Below, one piece after another: positions 1 to 7,470 of a stretch of 27,159 nucleotides of DNA. Source of the DNA: an uncultured Planctomycetaceae bacterium (GTDB lineage Bacteria; Planctomycetota; Planctomycetia; Pirellulales; Pirellulaceae); NCBI GenBank assembly GCA_903927685.1, contig CAIYOB010000612.1, forward strand, positions 1 through 27,159, written 5' to 3'. The notes under the pieces were generated by a model. It was not told where the DNA came from and ran no database searches. It saw only the letters and a list, made by a program, of their open reading frames with translations. Made by a program: the position numbers and the translations under genes. Every line of letters begins with the position of its first letter. Positions within the stretch are counted from its first letter, which is position 1.

Positions 1-690
1 CAGGAACTTGATCTTCTGCCCCTTGCGGATCCGCCCGTTCATCACCCGCACATAGGTGATCGCGCCGCGAAACTCGTCGTAGTGCGAGTCGAACACCATC
101 GCCTGCAGCGGCGAGTCCGGATCGCCCTGCGGCGGCGGCACTCGCGTGATGAGCGCTTCGAGCAGTTCAGCGATCCCCAGCCCCGCCTTGCCGCTGACCC
201 GCAGCACTTCCTCGCCGTGGATCCCCAAGGTGTGCTCGATCTCCTCAATCACCTCGTCCGGCCGGGCATGTTTCAAGTCGATCTTGTTCAGGGCCGCGAC
301 GATGACCAGATCTTGCTCCAGGGCCGAGTGGGCGTTGGCGACCGTCTGGGCCTCGACGCCTTGAAACGCGTCGACCAGCAACAGGGCGCCTTCACAGCAG
401 ACCAGCGACCGCGACACCTCGTACGAGAAATCCACGTGCCCCGGCGTGTCGATCAAGTTCAGTTCGTACGTCTCGCCGTGCCAGTCGTAGCGCAGACGCA
501 CCGCGCTGGCCTTGATCGTGATCCCCCGGGACCGCTCCAGCTCCATATCGTCCAGCAGCTGGTCGCGCATCTCCCGCTCGCTGACCGTGCCCGTGTATTC
601 CAGCAACCGGTCCGCCAGCGTGCTCTTGCCGTGGTCGATGTGGGCGATGATGCAGAAGTTGCGGATATGTTGGCAGTCGATGTCGCTCAT
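1..690 (-). CDS. lepA: Elongation factor 4 (LepA), N-terminal part, runs off the left edge
   Basis: This is the first 230 codons of the translational GTPase EF4/LepA, which binds the ribosome and is known for back-translocation and ribosome assembly roles. The G1 motif AHIDHGKST is at residues 16-24, followed by the switch region with RGITIKA, the G3 motif DTPGHVDF and the G4 motif NKID in [10 protein letters not shown]. The spacing and the N-terminus ([12 protein letters not shown]) are typical of LepA rather than EF-G or TypA. The ATG at 690 overlaps the TGA stop of the upstream fabI gene by four bases (ATGA), so translation is probably coupled to fabI. The C-terminal half, including the LepA-specific domain, lies outside the window. 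Identity is firm. Confidence 0.96.
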   Translation of the reverse strand, partial: MSDIDCQHIRNFCIIAHIDHGKSTLADRLLEYTGTVSEREMRDQLLDDMELERSRGITIKASAVRLRYDWHGETYELNLIDTPGHVDFSYEVSRSLVCCEGALLLVDAFQGVEAQTVANAHSALEQDLVIVAALNKIDLKHARPDEVIEEIEHTLGIHGEEVLRVSGKAGLGIAELLEALITRVPPPQGDPDSPLQAMVFDSHYDEFRGAITYVRVMNGRIRKGQKIKFL

Positions 691-1520
691 GCTTGTTGTT
701 GCGCCGTCTTGACCAAGTCCAGGAGGCGGCCGGGCGAGCCCATCGCGTTGTAGCCACCGTCAATGTGCAGCACCTCGCCGGTGATCCCGTCGGACATGTC
801 GGACAGCAGGAACGCGCCCGTCCGGCCGACTTCTTCGTGCGTGATGTTGCGGGCCAGCATCGACATGTGCTCGTACAGCGACAGCATGTCGCTGGCTCCG
901 GCGGCCGAGCCGGCCAGGGTTTTCAAGGGGCCGGCGCTGAGCGCATTCACCCGGCCGCCGCGCGGACCGAGGTCATACGCCAGGTAACGGACGGTGGCCT
1001 CGAGTGCCGCCTTGCAGATCCCCATCACGTTGTACCCGGGCACGCATTTCTCGCCGCCAAAATACGACATCGTCAGCACGGCGGAACGCGGACTGAGGTA
1101 CGGCATGGCCGCGTGGGTGACTGCGATCAGACTGTAGCAGCTGACATCCATGGCCAATTTGAAGCCTTCGCGGCTGGTTCGCACAGTGTCCCGCCCGAGG
1201 TCCCGCCGATCCGCAAAGGCGATCGAATGCAGCAGAAAGTCGATCTTGTTGAACTCTTTGTGCGTCGCCCGCATCACTTCGGCGATCTGCCGGTCGTCCT
1301 GGGCGTCCATCGGGAGCAGGAATTTGGCCTGCGGATACTTGTGCATGCACTGGGCGACGCGGCGCTGATTCTTCTTCTTTTCCTCGTAAGGCGAGTCCGG
1401 CAAATGCGTGAAACCGCACTCGCCCCCCTGCTCCATAATCGTCTGGGCGATCGCCCAAGCGATCGATCGGTCGTTCGCCACGCCGATGATCAGTCCCTTT
1501 TTGCCCTCGAATAGGCCCAT
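687..1520 (-). CDS. fabI: Enoyl-[acyl-carrier-protein] reductase (NADH), FabI type
   Basis: FabI catalyses the last reductive step of each cycle of type II fatty acid synthesis, reducing trans-2-enoyl-ACP. It is cytosolic and an SDR-fold enzyme of about 260-280 residues; this one has 277. The nucleotide-binding motif [10 protein letters not shown] is at 13-22. The FabI-type catalytic pair Tyr-x6-Lys is seen as Y163 and K170 ([12 protein letters not shown]), with the second conserved tyrosine at Y153 in MSYFGGEK. The substrate loop reads [11 protein letters not shown] chose the ATG at 1520 because a GGAG at 1529-1532 lies 8 bases upstream; a TTG at 1526 would put it only two bases away. The stop overlaps the lepA start (ATGA), giving a fabI-lepA pair. 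Confidence 0.95.
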   Translation of the reverse strand: MGLFEGKKGLIIGVANDRSIAWAIAQTIMEQGGECGFTHLPDSPYEEKKKNQRRVAQCMHKYPQAKFLLPMDAQDDRQIAEVMRATHKEFNKIDFLLHSIAFADRRDLGRDTVRTSREGFKLAMDVSCYSLIAVTHAAMPYLSPRSAVLTMSYFGGEKCVPGYNVMGICKAALEATVRYLAYDLGPRGGRVNALSAGPLKTLAGSAAGASDMLSLYEHMSMLARNITHEEVGRTGAFLLSDMSDGITGEVLHIDGGYNAMGSPGRLLDLVKTAQQQA

Positions 1521-1767
1521 CAACAAATCTCCGTAAGTACAGTCAAGACTTTGTGTTGCGATGCTTATTGCCGATCTGGTTCAGCGTCCGGATGCGAATT
1601 CGCCGCCCCCGAGTTCGGCCGACCGCCGAAGCGGCTTCATTCAATCTGGCTAATAACATAGCGGCAAAACGCCGTGGGGACTATTCCGGTTGCGCAAAGT
1701 TGAGTCGATGCGTTATCTTATTGATTGCCGGAAGGGATCAAACTGAATACACGCTGGGAGCGCCGAC

Positions 1768-3687
1768 GTGGCAGCAAAAGGCACGGGCTCGGAGTCGATC
1801 GGTCGTTTGGCAGAGCAACTTCTGGTGTTGGCGGCCGAGCAGGAGCAGGCGCAGGCGTTTCTGGCCCAGGCCCTGCCGTTGCTGCTGGCAGCCACGGGGG
1901 CCGATTACGTGAGCGTCCGCCGCGGCGAGCGGGGCAAGTGGCGATCTGTGGCCGCGACGGGCCTCAGGCAGGAGCCGCCGCTGGGCCTGCTGACCGAAGC
2001 GTTGGATCGCGGGGAGCCGCAGGCCAGCGGCAACTGGTCGGCCGTGCCGCTGGCGCCGCGCGCCGAGGCGGGCGAGGTGCTGGCGCTGCACAGCGCCGGC
2101 GCGGGCGTGCCGGATCGCTTGGCCACGCTCCCGCAACTGGCCGCCCTGTTGCACGCCGGCTGGGCGGCCGTGCGGCAGCGGGATCGCGGACGCCAACGCA
2201 TTGAACGGCTGGAGAAGATCCTCGAGATCAGTCGCGGCTGGAACCAGACGCAGCGAACGGACCAGTTGCTACAGCAGATCGCCGAAGCGGCGACCCAGTT
2301 GCTGGCCGCCGAGCGCGCCAGCATCTTCTTGTGGGACAAGGCCAATCGAACGGTCGTCGGCCGCCCGGCGTTGGGCGTCAAGGACGGCGAACTGCGTCTG
2401 CCCGACGACGTGGGCGTCGTCGGCCAGGTGGTCCAGACGGGCGAGCCGCGGCGAGTGGATCGGGACGAGGCCCAGCGCGAAGTGGATCGCCGCGTGGATC
2501 GCAAGCTGGGATTCGAGACCCGCAACCTGCTGTGCGTACCGATGCGTTCGCGACACGGCGAGTTGTGCGGCGCTTTCGAGATCTTGAACAAGATCGGCGG
2601 CGACTTTACCGACGACGACCAGACCGCGCTCAGCGAACTGGCGATCCACGCCGCGAGCGCTCTGGAGAACACACAGCATGTGGAAAGCCTGTTGCGGGTC
2701 CAGCGGCAACTGACCGACCAGGCGGCCCAGCGGGTGCAGATGATCGGCGAATGCCCGGCGATCGAGTCGCTGCGGGCGACGGTCAGCCGCATCGCCGATA
2801 CGGACTTGGCCCTGTTAATCCTGGGCGAAAACGGCACCGGCAAGGAAGTCGTCGCCCAGTTGATCCACTACCTGAGCCATCGCCGCGACCAGCCGCTGGT
2901 TGCGGTCAACTGTGCGGCGCTCACGGAGACACTGCTGGAGAGCGAACTGTTCGGGCACGAGAGGGGCGCCTTTACCGACGCCCATGAAGCCCGGGCCGGC
3001 AAATTCGAACTGGCGAGCGGCGGGACGCTGTTCCTCGACGAGATCGGCGACATGAGCCTCAGCGGCCAGGCCAAACTGCTGCGGGTGCTGGAGGAGAAGG
3101 TCGTCGTTCGCGTCGGCGGCTCGCGGCCCATCCATACCGATGCCCGGGTGATCGCCGCCACGAACCAGAACCTGGCCAGGATGGTCCGCGAGCGGCGGTT
3201 CCGCGAAGACCTGTTCTTCCGCTTGAACGTCGTGACCCTGGACTTGCCGCCGCTGCGGGAACGGGGCCAAGACGTATTGCTGCTGGCCGAGCATTTCTTG
3301 CACGAATTCAGCGCCAAGGCTCGCCGTAAACCGCCGAGGCTGACGGCCGCGGCTGGCCGGCGACTGGTCGGCCACACCTGGCCAGGCAACATCCGCGAGT
3401 TGCGAAACCTGATGGAACGTCTGGCGTACCTGCTGCAAGGAGACAAGGTCGAGGCGGAGGACGTCTCGTTTGTGGTTGCGCCCGATCCCGCCTCCACCGC
3501 CGTCTTTGCCCTGGACCAGCCGCTAAACGCCGCCACCCGCCGGTTTCAGGCCGAGTACATCACCCGCCAAGTCGCCGCCGCGGCCGGCAACATGAGTGCC
3601 GCCGCGGAACGTCTGGGGCTGCACCGCTCGAATCTGTACCGCAAGATGCGTCAATTGGGAATGAACCCGGGCGACGAGGAGGCGTAG
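1768..3687 (+). CDS. Sigma-54-dependent transcriptional activator with GAF input domains
   Basis: This 639-residue protein is a bacterial enhancer-binding protein. Residues 1-135 look like a degenerate GAF-like domain, 150-310 form a clear GAF domain, 325-560 the AAA+ sigma-54 interaction domain, and about 595-635 a Fis-type helix-turn-helix (AAERLGLHRSNLYRKM). Walker A is GENGTGKE (353-360) and Walker B is GTLFLDEIG (419-427). The sigma-54 contact loop reads GAFTDA at 400-405, a variant of the usual GAFTGA. There is no receiver domain, so it probably senses a small ligand or redox state through GAF rather than a phosphorelay. The GTG start at 1768 is preceded by GGGAG 7 bases upstream. It is transcribed divergently from fabI. 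Its target promoters and signal cannot be read from the sequence. Confidence 0.93.
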   Translation: MAAKGTGSESIGRLAEQLLVLAAEQEQAQAFLAQALPLLLAATGADYVSVRRGERGKWRSVAATGLRQEPPLGLLTEALDRGEPQASGNWSAVPLAPRAEAGEVLALHSAGAGVPDRLATLPQLAALLHAGWAAVRQRDRGRQRIERLEKILEISRGWNQTQRTDQLLQQIAEAATQLLAAERASIFLWDKANRTVVGRPALGVKDGELRLPDDVGVVGQVVQTGEPRRVDRDEAQREVDRRVDRKLGFETRNLLCVPMRSRHGELCGAFEILNKIGGDFTDDDQTALSELAIHAASALENTQHVESLLRVQRQLTDQAAQRVQMIGECPAIESLRATVSRIADTDLALLILGENGTGKEVVAQLIHYLSHRRDQPLVAVNCAALTETLLESELFGHERGAFTDAHEARAGKFELASGGTLFLDEIGDMSLSGQAKLLRVLEEKVVVRVGGSRPIHTDARVIAATNQNLARMVRERRFREDLFFRLNVVTLDLPPLRERGQDVLLLAEHFLHEFSAKARRKPPRLTAAAGRRLVGHTWPGNIRELRNLMERLAYLLQGDKVEAEDVSFVVAPDPASTAVFALDQPLNAATRRFQAEYITRQVAAAAGNMSAAAERLGLHRSNLYRKMRQLGMNPGDEEA

Positions 3688-3716
3688 CGGCGATCGCCGG
3701 CTTTGGGACCGAACAG

Positions 3717-4019
3717 TCAGGCTAAGGCTTGGGCCAGTTCGCCGGCAATCGACCGCTCGATGATGCCTTTGAAGGGCGTGGCCAACAGCGGCAGCTGGCC
3801 CTCGACGCGCGCGGTGCTGTGCTCGACGGTCAGCGTCCCCTTGATCGTGATTCCGTTGGTGGACATCGAGAAATCCAGCACATTCTCCCTCCAGGCTCCG
3901 TCCGCCGAGGTGATCTGGTCGGCAAAGCGATCCTGGACGGATTCGACGAAGTCCTTGAGGCGGCTGGTGGCTTCGGGTTGACCTAAGGCATGGGGAACTT
4001 CCGCGCGGAATGCGGGCAT
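3717..4019 (-). CDS. Polyhydroxyalkanoic acid system family protein (small)
   Basis: This 100-residue protein resembles the small family annotated as polyhydroxyalkanoic acid system or PHA granule-region proteins. In proteobacteria those genes sit near PHA synthase and phasin genes. The pattern seen is a short N-terminal part with an amphipathic helix (RLKDFVESVQDRFADQI), a beta-rich middle (VLDFSMSTNGITIKGTLTV) and a C-terminal hydrophobic segment ending IIERSIAGELAQALA. I chose the ATG at 4019 because a strong AGGAG (4026-4030) lies 6 bases upstream. A longer reading from 4136 adds 39 residues without a site of this quality. No PHA synthase or phasin gene is in the window, so a role in storage granules is not supported by context. 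The true function is unknown. Confidence 0.7.
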   Translation of the reverse strand: MPAFRAEVPHALGQPEATSRLKDFVESVQDRFADQITSADGAWRENVLDFSMSTNGITIKGTLTVEHSTARVEGQLPLLATPFKGIIERSIAGELAQALA

Positions 4020-4129
4020 GGGGGACTCCTCGGGGCGTAATGACCTGGGCGGGATGAGCGATTCACCCTCGCGGCAAACAGCACAATGGCCCCTGTTGCC
4101 GTTGCTGTCAAGGCCCACTGCCTGTGTGC

Positions 4130-4159
4130 TTGACATAAACCCAGCCGGCGGCTCATATT
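4130..4159 (+). promoter_or_regulatory. Candidate promoter for the DUF58 gene
   Basis: A perfect -35 box TTGACA (4130-4135) is followed after 18 bases by CATATT (4154-4159), a 4-of-6 match to the -10 consensus. Transcription would start close to 4166, almost at the ATG at 4169, which implies a nearly leaderless mRNA. The absence of a good Shine-Dalgarno site before that ATG fits this. The call is by eye only. Confidence 0.4.
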
Positions 4160-4168
4160 GGGCGGAAC

Positions 4169-5062
4169 ATGTCCGTCGAAAAGTACCTCAAACCGGCAGT
4201 CATCAACCAGATCAAGCGACTGGATCTTCGCGCCCAGTTCGTCGTCAAGGGCTTCCTGCAAGGCTTGCATGCCAGTCCGTTTCACGGCTTTTCGGTGGAA
4301 TTCTCCGAGCATCGCCGTTATTCGCCCGGCGACGATCCCAAGGACATTGACTGGCTGGTCTATGCCAAGACGGACAAGTACTACGTCAAGAAGTTCGAAG
4401 CCGAGACGAACATCACCGGCTATCTGGCGATGGACTTGAGCCGATCCATGGGCTACAGCTACCGCCAGGAGTTGACCAAGTTCGATTACGCCATCTGCCT
4501 GGCCGCCTCGCTGTGCTACTTGATGATCCATCAGCAGGATCCGGTCGGCCTGATTACGTTCGACCAGCGGATCCGAGATAGTCTGGCGCCTCGCTCCAAA
4601 CGCGCGCACCTGGGAAATGTACTGTCGCATCTGGCGCGTCTGCAGCCCGCCGGCTTGACAGACATCGCCAACAGCCTACGACAGATCGCGGCCATGCTGC
4701 GGCATCGCAGCCTGGTGATGATCTTCTCCGACTTGCTCTGCGACACGGAACCGGTGATTCAGAGCCTGCGGCTGCTGCGGCACGGCGGGCACGACGTGAT
4801 CCTGTTTCACGTGCTGGACGAAGCCGAGGTCTATTTCCCGTTCGATGGCGTGATCGAATTCGAAGAGCCGGAGACGGAGGAGCGAGTGCGAGTCGACGCC
4901 AGCAACTATCGGGCGGAGTACGCGGAAGAAGTGCAGGCGTTCCGCGACACCTACCGCCGCGAGTGCTTTCAGGCCGGCGTGGATTACGTCCAACTGGACA
5001 CCAGCATGCAGTTCGACAAGGCGCTGCTGGAATACCTGATCAGCCGGCGGAACCGGTTTTGA
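4169..5062 (+). CDS. DUF58 domain-containing protein (VWA-like)
   Basis: This 297-residue protein belongs to the DUF58 family, which is related to von Willebrand factor A domains and usually acts with a MoxR-type AAA+ ATPase. The hallmark segment EHRRYSPGDDPKDIDW is at residues 47-62. A MIDAS-like DxSxS motif (D89, S91, S93) follows, within the Rossmann-like fold that runs to about 240. There is no signal peptide and no transmembrane segment, so this is the soluble, short type of DUF58 protein. In many genomes such genes sit between a moxR gene and membrane VWA proteins; none is next to this one. The start at 4169 gives the usual N-terminus; the only upstream purine stretch is weak (GGCGGAAC). 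It converges with the iron-sulfur carrier gene. Its cellular role is not established. Confidence 0.9.
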   Translation: MSVEKYLKPAVINQIKRLDLRAQFVVKGFLQGLHASPFHGFSVEFSEHRRYSPGDDPKDIDWLVYAKTDKYYVKKFEAETNITGYLAMDLSRSMGYSYRQELTKFDYAICLAASLCYLMIHQQDPVGLITFDQRIRDSLAPRSKRAHLGNVLSHLARLQPAGLTDIANSLRQIAAMLRHRSLVMIFSDLLCDTEPVIQSLRLLRHGGHDVILFHVLDEAEVYFPFDGVIEFEEPETEERVRVDASNYRAEYAEEVQAFRDTYRRECFQAGVDYVQLDTSMQFDKALLEYLISRRNRF

Positions 5063-5116
5063 GCGACTCGCTGGGCTAGGAGGATAGCCCCCCTCCCCGG
5101 CCGCTACGGCGTCCGC

Positions 5117-5136
5117 CCCTCCCGTGATCGGGAGGG
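5117..5136. terminator. Hairpin between convergent genes
   Basis: CCCTCCCG (5117-5124) and CGGGAGGG (5129-5136) form a perfect 8-bp stem with a 4-base TGAT loop. It lies in the 104-base gap between the ends of the DUF58 gene and the iron-sulfur carrier gene, where a bidirectional terminator would be expected. There is no T-tract on either side, so a terminator role is inferred from position and stem strength only. It could also be a small repeat. Confidence 0.45.
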
Positions 5137-5166
5137 CAAAGTGATCCGGATGCCGCTTGCGCGACG

Positions 5167-5499
5167 TCACGCCTGGAAGGAACTGCCGCAGCCACAGGTC
5201 TTGACCGCGTTCGGATTGTCGAACGTGAAGCCGCGCCGCTCGATGCTCTCGTACCAATCGACCGTGGTGCCATCCAGGTACAAGGAACTCTTTTTGTCAA
5301 CCACGACGTCCACGCCGTGGAACGTGTACTTGGAATCCAGCTTGGCGTCGAAGTTGCTATCGAACCCGAGCGTGTAGTTGAATCCACTGCAGCCGCCGCC
5401 GGCGACTCCAATCCGCAAGAACAACCCCTCGTCCAATTTCTGCTCGCCCTTGACCCGCTTGACTTCGTTCGCCGCACGTTCTGTGACCGTAATCGCCAT
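5167..5499 (-). CDS. A-type iron-sulfur cluster carrier protein (IscA/ErpA/HesB family)
   Basis: This 110-residue protein has the full A-type carrier signature. It has one cysteine in [10 protein letters not shown] (C37) and a C-terminal CGCGSSF with C102 and C104; together these three ligate the iron-sulfur cluster or iron. The family delivers Fe-S clusters from the scaffold to apo-enzymes in the cytosol. The extension [15 protein letters not shown] is typical. The ATG at 5499 follows a GGAGAGG stretch (GGAGAGGGCTC before the ATG). It stands alone, with no isc or suf genes beside it, so I cannot choose between iscA, erpA and sufA. A -10-like TATAAT lies about 55 bases upstream. The family assignment is firm; the exact paralogue is not. 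Confidence 0.93.
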   Translation of the reverse strand: MAITVTERAANEVKRVKGEQKLDEGLFLRIGVAGGGCSGFNYTLGFDSNFDAKLDSKYTFHGVDVVVDKKSSLYLDGTTVDWYESIERRGFTFDNPNAVKTCGCGSSFQA

Positions 5500-5553
5500 G
5501 AGCCCTCTCCAACCCTCGTCGTAACAGAATTTTCAACAGGAACAGATGTCTAA

Positions 5554-5559
5554 ATTATA
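5554..5559 (-). promoter_or_regulatory. Candidate -10 box of the iron-sulfur carrier gene
   Basis: On the minus strand this reads TATAAT, a perfect -10 hexamer in an otherwise GC-rich region, and it would give a 5' leader of roughly 45-50 bases. No good -35 box is found at the usual distance (the hexamer 17 bases upstream reads GCTTCC), so the call is tentative. Confidence 0.35.
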
Positions 5560-5642
5560 GAAATGGTTTGCGATTGGGAAGCCGTCTTGGCGACAAATGG
5601 TGGCAACAACTCGCAGTCATGCCAACCTCCAGGCACGGTTGT

Positions 5643-5664
5643 CGTGGCGTCAGCTTGCGCCACG
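5643..5664. repeat. Short palindrome, 7-bp arms
   Basis: CGTGGCG (5643-5649) and CGCCACG (5658-5664) pair around the 8-base loop TCAGCTTG. Its outer GTGGCGT resembles the outer end of the 22-base-arm family at 13954-14011 and 23516-23575. It may be a short relative of that family, but it is too short to be sure. Confidence 0.5.
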
Positions 5665-5722
5665 CGGTTTGTGCCCCCCCTGCAAAGGCCGGCTTCCTGG
5701 GCGATGCCTGGACGAGTGTGCC

Positions 5723-5799
5723 GTTGGAGTTCACGCTTTAGCGTGCAGGCGGGCGGGCGGAGCCAGCCGAAAACCGCACGCCAAAGCGTGAACTCCAAC
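5723..5799. repeat. Long inverted repeat, 24-base arms (family 2)
   Basis: The arms 5723-5746 and 5776-5799 are inverted copies with one mismatch over 24 bases, separated by 29 bases rich in GGC. The outer arm sequence begins GTTGGAGTTCACGCTTTAGC. Within each arm CACGC and GCGTG also pair, so the element can form nested hairpins. It carries no gene. It lies about 160 bases before the start of the SMP-30-like gene. The sequence differs from the other two long repeat families in the window. It is probably a REP-like or MITE-like dispersed element; I see no transposase. Confidence 0.85.
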
Positions 5800-5961
5800 G
5801 AGGGTCGCGACCTTGCTGGTACGGCGTGCAGCGCCGGCTCCATGCAGATCAAACCGATTCTGGGTCTGTCCGCTGCTTCCATTCCAGGCCGACAGTTCGT
5901 AGATTTGGGGTTCTCGTCCCTGCTGACTCCATTGCCAGAACATGTACCTGGAGGAATTCCC

Positions 5962-6987
5962 ATGAGAACTCGAAGTCGTTGGGCCCTGGTCCTTGCCTCG
6001 CTTGCCGGCATGGGCCTTGCCGTTGTAGCGTCATCCGTCGCCGAGGCGCAACGGACGTTGGGGGAAATCGAACGGCTCGACGCAGCGTTCGACGCGTTGT
6101 TGCCAAGCGACGCCAAAATCGATGTCTTGGCAAAAGGGTTTACGTGGACCGAAGGCCCGGTTTGGGTGCCCGAAGCGGAGGGTGGGTATCTGTTGTTTTC
6201 GGATATCCCGAGAAACTCCGTGTTCCGCTGGAAGGCTGGCGAAGGCGTGCGGTTGTTCCTGTGCCCGTCCGGCTACACGGGCAACACGTTCTACGGCAAA
6301 GAACCGGGGTGCAACGGACTGTTGTTGGACTCGCAGGGCCAGCTGGTATCATGCGAGCACGGCGACCGACGGATTTCGGTGCTGACCCGAGACGGTGGCA
6401 AACGCACGCTGGTCGACAACTATCAGGGCAAGCGGCTGAATAGTCCCAACGACGCGGTCTACAAGTCGAATGGCGACTTGTACTTCACGGACCCACCCTA
6501 CGGCTTGCCGCAGGGCTATGACGATCCGCGGCGTGAGTTGGACTTCTGCGGCGTGTACCGGTTAGCCAAAGATGGCCAGTTGACGCTGTTAACCAAGGAA
6601 CTGACGCGTCCCAACGGGATCGGATTCTCGCCGGACGAAAAGACCCTGTACGTCGCTCAATCGGATCCCCAGGCCGCGATCTGGAAAGCGTTTCCGTTGC
6701 TCGCGGACGGGACGCTGGGGCCGAGTCGCATCGTCTTCGACGCCACCGACTGGGTCCCCTCACGCCCGGGGCTGCCGGACGGCATGGCCGTCGATCGCCA
6801 GGGGCATCTGTGGGCCACGGGACCAGGCGGTGTGCTGATCCTGACGCCGGAGGGCAAGCTGCTGGGCCGCCTGAACACCGGACAGCGGACGGCGAACTGC
6901 ACCTTTGGCGAGGACGGCAAGACGCTGTTCATCACGGCTGATTCGTACTTGTGCCGGGTACGGACTCGAGTCATCGGCGCGAACTGA
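5962..6987 (+). CDS. Secreted SMP-30/gluconolactonase/LRE family protein
   Basis: This 341-residue protein is a six-bladed beta-propeller of the SMP-30/gluconolactonase family, whose members hydrolyse sugar lactones using a bound divalent metal. A signal peptide ends near AEAQ (residues 1-29). Metal-site signatures are TEGPVW with E64, NSPND with N163, PNG with N218 and PDGMAVD with D273, so the usual metal-binding set appears intact. The ATG at 5962 is preceded by GGAGGA (5950-5955), which fixes the start; the frame stays open upstream but that part is non-coding in appearance. Export to the periplasm or outside suggests a role in processing sugar acids or lactones from outside. It stands alone, with a hairpin after its end. 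The substrate is unknown. Confidence 0.9.
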   Translation: MRTRSRWALVLASLAGMGLAVVASSVAEAQRTLGEIERLDAAFDALLPSDAKIDVLAKGFTWTEGPVWVPEAEGGYLLFSDIPRNSVFRWKAGEGVRLFLCPSGYTGNTFYGKEPGCNGLLLDSQGQLVSCEHGDRRISVLTRDGGKRTLVDNYQGKRLNSPNDAVYKSNGDLYFTDPPYGLPQGYDDPRRELDFCGVYRLAKDGQLTLLTKELTRPNGIGFSPDEKTLYVAQSDPQAAIWKAFPLLADGTLGPSRIVFDATDWVPSRPGLPDGMAVDRQGHLWATGPGGVLILTPEGKLLGRLNTGQRTANCTFGEDGKTLFITADSYLCRVRTRVIGAN

Positions 6988-7470
6988 ACGGAGGTGGTAG
7001 GCAGCGCACAAGTGGCGAGCCCCCCGGGATTCTCGGCCTTGAGGGGCTCGCTGCGTTCGCCCCCAGGCACCCCAACCCGTCTTGTCGTCTCTCCACCATC
7101 TCAGCACGAGGCGGAATTCTCATTGATGGTGCGCTGCCCGGCTGGAGAGAGCCTAACGGCGTCACATCAACGCCGCACGCATCGAATATACAGACCGAGA
7201 CACTCCCCCCATGAAAGCGGGTAATCGCAAGCAGGGAGGGAGGCTTTTCCCGTCTCGGTTCGTTTGCTTTTCCGAAAGAAGCGGTAAGAGTATAGGTGGA
7301 AGGCTGGGGAATATAGGTTGTGCTTTCCGGTTTGTGAAATGGTTTCGTGGAAAGTCTCCTCTTTCGAGCCGAACCGAAATGACAAAAAAGCCGATCGTAT
7401 GGAAACACAGCGGACGCCAGCCGGAGGGTACGTCATCCGTGATTACGTTTTGGACAAGCGGGTTGAATCG
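6988..7470. other. Intergenic region, mostly without recognisable features
   Basis: About 480 bases lie between the SMP-30-like gene and the RNase H-fold gene. A 9-bp-stem hairpin is at 7015-7051. The second half (7240-7470) is clearly richer in A and T than the flanking genes and is a likely place for a promoter, but I cannot point to a convincing box pair. A continuous frame from 7318 or 7399 leads into the RNase H-fold gene; the added residues do not look like part of that family. Confidence 0.5.
7015..7051. terminator. Stem-loop after the SMP-30-like gene
   Basis: GCGAGCCCC (7015-7023) pairs perfectly with GGGGCTCGC (7043-7051) around a 19-base loop, 28 bases after the stop codon. The position fits a terminator, but the large loop and missing T-tract also fit a dispersed palindromic repeat. 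Confidence 0.45.

Larger units (their letters stand above)
5500..5961. other. Intergenic region without a supported gene; carries two palindromic repeats
   Basis: This 462-base gap separates the divergent iron-sulfur carrier and SMP-30-like genes. An open frame runs through it into the SMP-30-like gene. Its predicted residues cross two palindromes and show no protein-like pattern before the signal peptide at 5962, so I treat it as non-coding. The promoter of the carrier gene is probably near 5554. Apart from the two inverted repeats at 5643-5664 and 5723-5799, I see nothing recognisable. Confidence 0.6.

Noticed and set aside
1690..1718. Possible promoter boxes TTGCGC and TTATCT before the sigma-54 activator
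   Set aside because: Too few matches to either consensus box to support a call.
5563..5961. Upstream extension of the SMP-30-like protein
   Set aside because: The extension crosses two palindromes and lacks protein-like composition; the signal peptide and a GGAGGA site fix the start at 5962.
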